Origin: Actinomycetota bacterium
GTDB taxonomy: Bacteria > Actinomycetota > Thermoleophilia > Gaiellales > Gaiellaceae
NCBI GenBank assembly: GCA_013812265.1
Contig: JACCTQ010000297.1
Span: 1 to 13,428, forward strand
DNA length: 13,428 nt
Direction of reading: 5' to 3'
The position numbers and the translations under genes are program-made. The notes beneath the pieces are model-generated. The model saw nothing but the letters and a program-made list of their open reading frames with translations. It had not been told where the DNA came from and made no database searches. Positions 1-5,828 of this stretch are shown one piece after another (position 1 is the first letter of the stretch; the number at the start of each line of letters is the position of its first letter).

Positions 1-121
1 CGCCGTCGTACAGCGGAATCAGTGGGTGTGTGACGGGCGAGCCTGACGGATCGATCACCGTCACCTCCGCCACGAGGGCGGTGTCCAGCAGCTCCTCGAC
101 TGACTCCGGCAGAGCACCCAT
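1..121 (-). CDS. PPOX-like (pyridoxamine 5'-phosphate oxidase family) protein, 5' end only
   Basis: The reading frame is open to the left edge, so only the first 40 codons are visible. The protein begins MGALPESVEELLDTALVAEV and continues with a VIDPSGSPVTHPLIPLYDG-like stretch. This matches the N-terminal helix and first strands of the split-barrel flavin/deazaflavin-binding PPOX fold, where a short helix is followed by 'TV..DG.P...PL...YDG'. The ATG at 121 is preferred because the preceding codons belong to the transposase remnant and because a TATCGT box (136 to 131, minus strand) lies just upstream, giving an almost leaderless transcript. There is no clear ribosome-binding site. An in-frame ATG at 148 is an alternative. 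The gene directly abuts, and is in frame with, the broken transposase upstream, so an in-frame fusion protein is formally possible. Family assignment rests on a short N-terminal match; the catalytic substrate cannot be inferred. Confidence 0.5.
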   Translation of the reverse strand, partial: MGALPESVEELLDTALVAEVTVIDPSGSPVTHPLIPLYDG

Positions 122-149
122 GTCGCCATGACGATAGTGGAGGCGCATC

Positions 150-934
150 GGGCTGCGCGGCTGTGGGGGCTCGGTGGTCAGATGCCGGGTCCCTTCGTGG
201 GTGAGCAGTTCGCGCAGTGAGCGGTTCTTGACGTAGCTGAAGCCGTTGTCGGTCATCAGCCGTTTCGCGATGATCCCGTGTTCGGCGAAGAAAGAGAGCG
301 CGCGCTCGACGAAGGCTGTCACCGTCGCTGCTTTCTCGTCGTCGTGGAGCTCGACGTAGGCGAGTCGGGAGTGGTCGTCGACGATCGCGTGCGCGTAGTC
401 GTACCCGACCCTGGTCTCGGGGCGCATCCAGTGGCGGGAGCGCTGCGAGCGGTCGCCGGTGACGGCATGCCCTGGCCGCAGGAAGCGGGCGTAACGCGAG
501 ACGTCCATGTGCAACAGATCGCCCGGGCAGGGCCACTCGTACCGGTTGGCCGGCTCCTTGGCCGCTCGCGGCGGCCGGGAGATCTCGGCCCGCTTCAGCA
601 CCTTCCAGACGGTCGAGTGCGCGAAGCCGGTCGCGCCGGCGACGAGCCGCGGCCCCCAGCCAGTCTCGCGGCGGCAGGCGCAGATCCGCTCCTGCAGATT
701 GGCTGCGAGCAGCCGCGGCGACCTTCTCGGCCGGCTCGAGCGATCGAACAGGCAGGCGAGCGTCGCCCGCGCTTCCTCGCTCGCCTCCAACCAGCGGTGC
801 CACCAGCGATGCGCCGTCGCCGGCGACACGCTGAAGGCGACCGCGGCCGCCTTCAGCGAAAGACCGTCCTCGATCGCGCGCACCAGCGCGAGCCGACCAG
901 CCAATCCGAGCTTGGCGTTAGCGTGCAGATACAT
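150..934 (-). pseudogene. IS481-family transposase, 3'-truncated
   Basis: The gene starts at the ATG at 934 with GGAGGG 5 nt upstream. The product begins MYLHANAKLGLAGRLALVRA, then has a helix-turn-helix (LSLKAAAVAFSVSPATAHRWW, roughly residues 26-46) and an integrase core. The first catalytic Asp is in LLHMDVSRYARF, a DDHSRLAYVEL block follows, and the second Asp is in LMTDNGFSYV. The frame is intact to about RHLTTEP (near 165-184), then family similarity stops. The usual Q/R-P-x-T-N-G-K-x-E segment with the catalytic Glu and the last ~60 residues are missing. About 256 of the ~310-320 residues normal for this group remain, so it should be inactive. The frame continues without a stop into the PPOX-like gene. 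The exact junction is uncertain (about 140-175). Confidence 0.85.
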
Positions 935-993
935 CCGTGCCCTCCTTCGAGCGTAGGTCCGGGAAGACCCACAGCCTCGAAGGAGGGCCGGAT
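933..993 (-). promoter_or_regulatory. Hairpin masking the ribosome-binding site and start codon of the left transposase
   Basis: GCCCTCCTTCGAG (939-951) pairs perfectly with CTCGAAGGAGGGC (976-988). The pairing continues past a single bulged base (938) as ATCCG (933-937) with CGGAT (989-993). An inner stem GTAGGTC (953-959) with GACCCAC (966-972) closes a 6-nt loop, with one G-U pair in RNA. In the transposase mRNA the GGAGGG ribosome-binding site and the AU of the start codon are all base-paired. A homologous hairpin is present in the right-hand element. Confidence 0.7.
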
Positions 994-1032
994 AGAACCC
1001 GTCAACCGTTCACAACCTCTGTAGGCAGGACA

Positions 1033-1047
1033 CCTAGCTATAGCTAG
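1033..1047. other. IS target site CCTAGC within the palindrome CTAGCTATAGCTAG
   Basis: The IS end at 1032 is followed by CCTAGC (NCTAGN consensus). Positions 1034-1047 form a perfect 14-bp palindrome that contains CTAG twice. This may be one copy of the original target duplication; the other copy was lost with the missing IS end. Confidence 0.5.
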
Positions 1048-1096
1048 CCGATGAGATTTGCGTCCGGAGGCGCCAGCGGCGACCCTTTGGGTGCCG

Positions 1097-2137
1097 GTGC
1101 TCCGTTACCTGATCAAGCGAGTCTTCTGGGCAGTTTTCGTCCTCTTCGCGGTCAGTATCTTCACCTTCGTCATCTTCTTCATCGTTCCGGCCGACCAGAC
1201 CCGCTTCGGGCGCGGCACGGGCGCCCTGGAGCTCAGCCTGCGGGAGAACTACGGTCTGGAGGAGCTCTCGCTTCCCAGCGAGTACGCGCACTTCGTCTGG
1301 AATCTGGTTCGCCACGGCACCTTCGGCGAGTCGTACGAGAGCAACACGGCGGTGATCGACATTCTCGCCGCCGCCATCCCCGTCACCGCCTCGCTCGTGG
1401 TGGGCGGCGCGATTCTCTTCCTTCTGCTCGCGGTTCCAATCGGCATCGTGTCGGCGTTACGCCCACGCTCCCTGGTCGACCGGGGCACGATGCTCTTCGT
1501 GTTGATCGGCGTGTCGGCGCATCCGGCCTGGATCGGCCTCGTGCTGTCCTACTTCCTCGGCTTCAAGTGGCACATCACGCCGATCAGCGGCTACTGCGAC
1601 TTCTTCAATCCCGTGTCGAGCTGCGGTGGAGGGCTGCAGTGGGCTCATCACCTCGTCCTGCCGTGGCTGACCTTCGCGATCCTGTTCGCCGGGCTCTACG
1701 CGCGCATGATCCGTGCAAACATCCTGGAGTCGATCGACGAGGACTACGTGCGGACGGCGAGAGCGAAGGGCGCGCCCGAGTGGCTCGTGCTGCGCTCCCA
1801 CGTGCTGCGGAACGCGATGCTTCCCGTCGTGACCATGCTGGGCATGGATGTCGGGATCGCGTTCGGCGGCGCGATCTTCATCGAGAACGTCTACAGCCTG
1901 CCAGGCGTAGGGCGAATCGTGGTCGCCGCGCTGCTGCGGCGCGATCTTCCGGTGATTCTCGGAGTTGTGCTCTTCGTGACATTCGTAATAGTCGTCCTCA
2001 ACCTGATCGTCGACCTGCTCTACGCGTGGCTCGACCCGCGCGTGCGCGTGAGTGGCGAGCCGGCCCTCGGAAAGGCCGAACAAGCGCCGCGCGCCCAACC
2101 AAGCCCTCAGCCGGTGCCTACCGGGCCGACTCTGTAG
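1097..2137 (+). CDS. ABC transporter permease, OppB/DppB type (peptide/nickel-like importer)
   Basis: This is an inner-membrane permease of the oligopeptide/dipeptide/nickel ABC importer family. It has about 346 residues, normal for the family. It opens with the typical MLRYLIKRVFWAVF transmembrane start followed by a first helix. It then has the extracytoplasmic segment with the NYGLEELSLPSEYAHF and GTFGESY motifs, several helices, and the cytoplasmic EAA loop (ARAKGAPEWLVLRSHVLRNA, near residues 217-236). The GGAIFIENVYSLPGVGR signature and a final helix ending in YAWLDPRVR follow. A Pro/Ala-rich tail of about 25 residues ends the protein. The GTG at 1097 gives the canonical start; GTG 1091 and TTG 1058 are alternatives. 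No binding protein, second permease or ATPase gene is adjacent. The IS lies 60 bp upstream and gene debris lies downstream, so the gene appears cut off from its operon. Substrate unknown. Confidence 0.85.
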   Translation: MLRYLIKRVFWAVFVLFAVSIFTFVIFFIVPADQTRFGRGTGALELSLRENYGLEELSLPSEYAHFVWNLVRHGTFGESYESNTAVIDILAAAIPVTASLVVGGAILFLLLAVPIGIVSALRPRSLVDRGTMLFVLIGVSAHPAWIGLVLSYFLGFKWHITPISGYCDFFNPVSSCGGGLQWAHHLVLPWLTFAILFAGLYARMIRANILESIDEDYVRTARAKGAPEWLVLRSHVLRNAMLPVVTMLGMDVGIAFGGAIFIENVYSLPGVGRIVVAALLRRDLPVILGVVLFVTFVIVVLNLIVDLLYAWLDPRVRVSGEPALGKAEQAPRAQPSPQPVPTGPTL

Positions 2138-2238
2138 TACCGGTCAGGACGGGGGCGGAGGCGAAGTCTCGCTCCACTGTCTCGCCGCGACTGGCGCGCT
2201 TCGTTTACCTACGCACGACAACGGGTGACACTTAGCCC

Positions 2239-2570
2239 GTGACGAACGTCGTGGGGCGAGAGCACGAGCGCTCAATCGCCGAGCAGTTTCTTGCGGACGC
2301 GAGCGAGGGCTTCGTCGCGCTCGTGCTCGAGGGCGAGGCCGGCATCGGCAAGACGACGGTCTGGCGCGACACGATCGGGCTGGCCGAACGCCGAGGTTTT
2401 CGCGTGCTTGCCTGCCGGCCGGCGGAGGCGGAGGCGAAATTCTCGCTCTCCGCCGTGGCCGATCTGCTCGAGTGCGTTCCGGGCGCCGTCTTCGGAGCTC
2501 TCCCCGAGATCCAGCGCCGGTCGCTCGAGGTAGCGCTTTTGCACGCAGACCCCGCTTCGGGCAGTGTCCT
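2239..2570 (+). pseudogene. AAA/LuxR-family transcriptional regulator, N-terminal remnant
   Basis: From a GTG at 2239 the product starts VTNVVGREHERSIAEQFLAD, then has a Walker A motif GEAGIGKTT (residues 32-40). It continues with a RRGFRVLACRPAEAEAKFSL block and an LEVALLHADP block. This is the standard start of the large ATPase regulators (LAL-like, often 900 or more residues) that end in a LuxR-type helix-turn-helix. Family similarity ends near residue 110. The Walker B region, the TPR-like repeats and the DNA-binding domain are all absent, although the frame stays open to 2739. After about 2570 the DNA belongs to another gene in a different frame, so this is a deletion scar rather than a short regulator. 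No ribosome-binding site is obvious. Confidence 0.8.
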
Positions 2571-2576
2571 TCCGGA

Positions 2577-3217
2577 ATGCGCACCGACGCGATCTGTTAT
2601 CTGCGCCTGGGACGAGGCGTCGTTCCCGGTCTCGGCGACGTCTCCGAGTCGTACGCGTATCCGGTGCTGGCCGACCCGCCGGGATGTTCCGTCGGCACTT
2701 TCCACATTCTTGCTTACGTCGTTCGCATCACCGTGTTAGGGAAGGGCCACATCTACCTCGCCGTCCCCGGCAGCACGGCGTGTCTCCTGGCCGGCGCGCA
2801 GGCCCTGAATCCGACGTATCCGCCCATCACGATCACCGGCGGCTCCGGCGCGTTTGCCGGCGCTCCGGCACCGGAACGTTGACGCACAGCGTGCACAGCA
2901 CCCCTACCGGCGCCGCGGGGAATGACACCTGGGTCTTCACGCTCATTGTTCCCGGCCTCGAGCTGGACTTGACGGCGCCGACTCTGGGCGGGGCTGCCAG
3001 TAAGACGGTGCGGGCTCCGAAGGGCGTGAAGCGCGTGCGAGTCCTCTACAGGGTGACGGCGCGCGACGACGTCGACGGTGCCGTCCCCGTGTCGTGCTCG
3101 CCGAAGTCGGGCAGTCGCTTCAAGGTCGGCCGCACCGTCGTCAAATGCTCTGCGACCGACAAGAGCGCGAGTGCGCAGACGGCGAAGTTCACCGTCAACG
3201 TGAAGGCGAGCCGGTAA
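2577..3217 (+). pseudogene. Secreted HYR-domain protein, 5'-truncated and frameshifted
   Basis: Two frames together make one protein. The first, from about 2577, contains CYLRLGRGVVPGLGDVSES and ends its meaningful part in PPITITGGSGAFAGA. After a 1-base shift near 2862-2864 the sense continues as SGTGTLTHSVHSTPTGAAGN and on to the stop at 3217. The first part resembles secreted beta-barrel proteins with a 'TGGSG.FAGA.GTGTL' motif. The C-terminal ~85 residues are a HYR domain (DLTAPTL, VTARDDVDGAVPVSCSPKSG, TVVKCSATDKSAS, AKFTVNV). No signal peptide remains, because the regulator fragment replaces the 5' end. Without the shift the first frame stops at 2882. A sequencing error could explain the frameshift but not the missing start. 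It converges with the mannosyltransferase gene 20 bp away. Confidence 0.7.
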
Positions 3218-3236
3218 GGAGGACGAGGGCGAGCGG

Positions 3237-3959
3237 TCAGAGGCGCCCCCGCAGCGCGGCCAGCCGCAACGCCGGAACCTTCAGGATCGCCTCGAGCACG
3301 ATGGAACGGCTCATCTTCGATCCGCCCACCCTCCGCTCGACGAACGTGATGGGGATCTCGACCACGCGGAATCCCCGGCGGAGAGCCCGGTACGTCGTCT
3401 CGATCTGGAAGGCGTAGCCGAGCGACGCGATGGCATCGAGATCGATCTCCTCGAGAACTCGCCGGCGATAGCACTTGAAACCGCCGGTCAAGTCCCGAAT
3501 TTCAACCCCGAGCATCATGCGCGCGTAGACGGATGCGCCGGCCGAGAGGACCCTGCGCGCAAGGCCCCAGTTGCCGACACTCCCGCCCCGAACGTACCGG
3601 GAGCCGAGCACGACGTCGGCGTCATCAGCCGTTGCAAGCAGGCGGGGGAGGTCGGCAGGGTCGTGTGAGAAGTCGCAGTCCATTTCCACGATCAGCTCGG
3701 CAGGACCGGCGAGTGCGTGCCGGAAGCCAGCCAGGTACGCGCGCCCGAGACCCTCTTTCCGCGGCCTGTGCAGGACATCGACGCGCCCGGTCTCGGCAGC
3801 CAGCCTGTCGGCGAGGGCGCCGGTCCCGTCGGGCGACGAGTCATCGATGACGAGCACGCGCCCGTGCTCGGGGATGACATTCAGAATCGCGCGCACCATC
3901 GGCTCGAGGTTCGGGCGCTCGTTGTAGGTGGGCAGACATATAAGTATGGGGGAAACCAT
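3237..3959 (-). CDS. Polyprenol monophosphomannose synthase (GT2 family, DPM1-like)
   Basis: This enzyme transfers mannose from GDP-mannose to a polyprenyl phosphate carrier at the cytoplasmic face of the membrane, supplying mannosyl donors for lipoglycans and protein mannosylation. The 240-residue product is a single GT-A domain without the C-terminal membrane helices of larger family members. It shows LICLPTYNERPNLEPMVRAI at the start, VLVIDDSSPDGT, and the metal-binding DxD in VEMDCDFSHDP (D94, D96). GSRYVRGGSVGNWGLARR and LTGGFKCYRR are highly characteristic of this family. An ITFVERRVGGSKMS motif closes the core. ATG 3959 places PTYNER at the usual distance from the N-terminus; in-frame GTG 3986 and TTG 3998 upstream would add residues unlike the family. 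Mannose specificity is inferred from the family; another polyprenyl-phosphate hexose transferase is possible. Confidence 0.85.
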   Translation of the reverse strand: MVSPILICLPTYNERPNLEPMVRAILNVIPEHGRVLVIDDSSPDGTGALADRLAAETGRVDVLHRPRKEGLGRAYLAGFRHALAGPAELIVEMDCDFSHDPADLPRLLATADDADVVLGSRYVRGGSVGNWGLARRVLSAGASVYARMMLGVEIRDLTGGFKCYRRRVLEEIDLDAIASLGYAFQIETTYRALRRGFRVVEIPITFVERRVGGSKMSRSIVLEAILKVPALRLAALRGRL

Positions 3960-3971
3960 GTTTCCCCCATA
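3945..3971 (-). promoter_or_regulatory. Perfect hairpin with the mannosyltransferase start codon as its loop
   Basis: TATGGGGGAAAC (3945-3956) and GTTTCCCCCATA (3960-3971) are exact reverse complements of 12 bp, separated by 3 bases. On the minus strand those 3 bases are the ATG start codon. In the mRNA the G-rich stretch just ahead of the ATG, the only plausible ribosome-binding sequence at close range, would pair with codons 2-5. The structure is seen directly; a role in translation control is inference. Confidence 0.6.
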
Positions 3972-4018
3972 ATCCCCCTTCTTCACCGCAGCGCTCAAAC
4001 TTTCGGTACCGGGCTCCC

Positions 4019-4034
4019 GGCGGGCAAGCCCGCC
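4019..4034. repeat. Short GC inverted repeat in the divergent intergenic region
   Basis: GGCGGGC (4019-4025) and GCCCGCC (4028-4034) are perfect complements separated by AA. They lie in the 156-bp gap between the divergent mannosyltransferase and polX starts. There is no T-tract and neither gene terminates here, so it is not a convincing terminator. It could be an operator or a chance GC-rich repeat. Confidence 0.3.
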
Positions 4035-4103
4035 TCCGCCGGCGAATCAGTGCGTCTCGGCGAGCGGAAAACCCAGACCTAAGAGACACGACGATCGCCT
4101 CCC

Positions 4104-4109
4104 TATGAT
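4104..4109 (+). promoter_or_regulatory. -10 element for leaderless polX transcription
   Basis: TATGAT matches TATAAT at 5 of 6 positions. Its last base is followed by 6 nt and then the TTG start, so transcription would begin at or next to the first base of the start codon. No good -35 is visible. The same geometry occurs at the 7873-7879 box. Confidence 0.5.
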
Positions 4110-4115
4110 GATTGC

Positions 4116-5828
4116 TTGGCCCGCTCGCTTCCCCGCAACGATCAGATTGCCGACCAGCTCGATCTGCTTGGCGATCTGCTCGAGATCGAGGGTGAGGCTT
4201 CCTTTCGCGTGATCGCGTACCGGCGCGCGGCGACCCTGATCCGCGACACGCCAGGGCCTGTCGCCAAGCTTGCCCTCGATGGCCGCGCCAAGGATTTGCC
4301 GGGCGTGGGCAAGACGATCGAGGAGAAGATCGTCCAGATGGTGGACGACGGCGAGATGCACGCGCTCACGAAGCGGAAGCAGCTGATCCCGGCCGGTGTC
4401 GTCTCGTTTCTCCGGCTTCCCGGTCTGGGCCCGAAGACTGCCCGCCGCGTCTGGCAGGAGCTCGGGATCACGACCCTCGAGGGTCTCCGCGACGCCGCGC
4501 AGGCACAGCGACTGCGCGGTCTCAGCGGGCTTGGCCCCAAGACGGAGGAGAACGTTCTCGCGGCCCTCGACGCAAAGCCCCAGGCGACGGGGCGCGCCTT
4601 ACTCGGGCGGGCGTTACCCGCCCTGCTCGGAGTCGCCTCCGTACTGCGCGAGCACCCGGCTGCCGAGCAGGTCTCGGAGGCGGGAAGCGCGCGCCGGCGG
4701 AAAGAGACCGTGCGCGACCTCGACATCATCGCCACCGCGAGCGATCCGGTCGCGTTGATCGACTACTTCACGCGGCTCCAGTGGGTGCAGGAGGTGGTGG
4801 CGAAAGGGGGGACGAAGGCCACCGTTGTCTCCCACGACGGCCTCCGCTTCGACCTTCGCGTGGTGCCGCCCGAGTGCTACGGCAACCTGCTGCAGCACTT
4901 CACCGGCTCGAAGGATCACAACATCGCTCTTCGCGAGGACGCGGTCCGCCGGGGCCTGTCCGTCTCCGAATACGGCGTGCAGGAGGTCGAGAGCGGCAAG
5001 GTCTTCACTGCCCGCACCGAGGACGAGCTGTACCGCCGTCTCGGCTATCGGTTCATTCCACCGGAGCTTCGCGAGGCAGGCGGCGAGCTCGATGCGGCTC
5101 GCCGTAATGACTTGCCGGAGCTCGTGGAGCTCGGCGACCTGCACGGCGACCTGCACTCGCATTCCACGTGGTCATCCGATGGTCGGGACGACATCGACGC
5201 CATGGCGCGGGCTGCACGCGAACGGGGCTACGAGTACCTCGCCGTGACGGATCACTCCCACTATCTGCGGGAGGGCCGCTTCGAGGCGCAGCGCCGCGAG
5301 ATCGAGTCCCTCAACGTTCGGCTTGCGCCCTTCAAGGTGCTGAGCGGCGTCGAGGTCAACATACGGCCGGACGGCTCGCTGGACATGAAGGACGAGGAAC
5401 TCGCCGTCTGCGACTGGGTGATGGCGTCCGTGCACTCCAGAGTGGAGCGTGGCAAGGACGCGACCGACCGTGTGCTCGCCGCGATGGAGAGTCCGCACGT
5501 CGATTGCATCGGCCACCTCACGGGACGCCGGATCAACCGACGAGCGGCTGCCGAGATCGATCTGGAGCGCGTGCTAGAGCAGGCGCTCGCCACCGGGACC
5601 TTCCTGGAGATCAACTCGCAGCCCGATCGCCTCGATCTACGCGACACACACGCCAGGCTTGCAGGCGAGGCGGGCGTGAAGATCGTCGTCTCCAGCGACG
5701 CGCACCGAACGGACACCCTCGCGTACGTCGAGCTCGGCATCGGACAGGCGCGCCGCGCCTGGCTCACGCGGGACCACGTGCTGAACACCCGCCCGTGGCC
5801 GGAGATCGAGCCTCTGCTCCGGCGGTGA
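4116..5828 (+). CDS. polX: DNA polymerase/3'-5' exonuclease PolX
   Basis: This is a bacterial family X DNA polymerase that fills short gaps during base-excision repair and carries a PHP-domain nuclease. The 570 residues match the usual bacterial length. An N-terminal 8-kDa/helix-hairpin-helix part shows DLLEIEGEASFRVIAYRRAA, DLPGVGKTIEEKI, LPGLGPKTARRVWQELGI and LSGLGPKTEENVL. The palm carries GSARRRKETVRDLDIIA (D201 and D203) and FDLRVVPP (D246), the three catalytic carboxylates. The C-terminal PHP domain has DLHSHSTWSSDG (H347, H349), VTDHSHY (D379, H380, H382) and SSDAHRTD (D528, H530), so the metal site looks complete. TTG 4116 is chosen because it gives the standard N-terminus and sits 7 nt after a TATGAT box. 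Two upstream ATGs at 4105 and 4108 are out of frame. The stop overlaps the next start in GTGA, indicating translational coupling. Confidence 0.93.
   Translation: MARSLPRNDQIADQLDLLGDLLEIEGEASFRVIAYRRAATLIRDTPGPVAKLALDGRAKDLPGVGKTIEEKIVQMVDDGEMHALTKRKQLIPAGVVSFLRLPGLGPKTARRVWQELGITTLEGLRDAAQAQRLRGLSGLGPKTEENVLAALDAKPQATGRALLGRALPALLGVASVLREHPAAEQVSEAGSARRRKETVRDLDIIATASDPVALIDYFTRLQWVQEVVAKGGTKATVVSHDGLRFDLRVVPPECYGNLLQHFTGSKDHNIALREDAVRRGLSVSEYGVQEVESGKVFTARTEDELYRRLGYRFIPPELREAGGELDAARRNDLPELVELGDLHGDLHSHSTWSSDGRDDIDAMARAARERGYEYLAVTDHSHYLREGRFEAQRREIESLNVRLAPFKVLSGVEVNIRPDGSLDMKDEELAVCDWVMASVHSRVERGKDATDRVLAAMESPHVDCIGHLTGRRINRRAAAEIDLERVLEQALATGTFLEINSQPDRLDLRDTHARLAGEAGVKIVVSSDAHRTDTLAYVELGIGQARRAWLTRDHVLNTRPWPEIEPLLRR

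Larger units (their letters stand above)
150..1032 (-). mobile_element. IS481-family insertion sequence remnant, transposase-start end retained
   Basis: The retained end reads TGTCCTGCCTACAGAGGTTG on the minus strand from position 1032. It has the TGT...ACA terminus expected of this family. It is immediately followed on the plus strand by CCTAGC (1033-1038), which fits NCTAGN, the 6-bp target that IS481 of Bordetella is known to duplicate. The distal end and its target duplicate are absent because the element was cut within the transposase gene. The left boundary given is approximate. Confidence 0.7.

Noticed and set aside
1011..1014. IS end placed at the ACA at 1012-1014
   Set aside because: The ACA at 1030-1032 is followed by a CTAG target and gives a terminus comparable to the right element; the inner ACA has neither.
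278..1024. A 248-residue open frame on the plus strand
   Set aside because: It is the antisense shadow of the transposase: Arg/Gly/Pro-rich with no recognisable domain, while the minus strand encodes a clear IS481 transposase.
1051..2235. A 394-residue plus-strand frame overlapping the permease
   Set aside because: Arg-rich, low-complexity frame created by high GC; the permease frame has helices and family motifs in the same DNA.
4019..4034. Rho-independent terminator
   Set aside because: GC stem with a 2-nt loop and no T-tract, located between two divergent gene starts.
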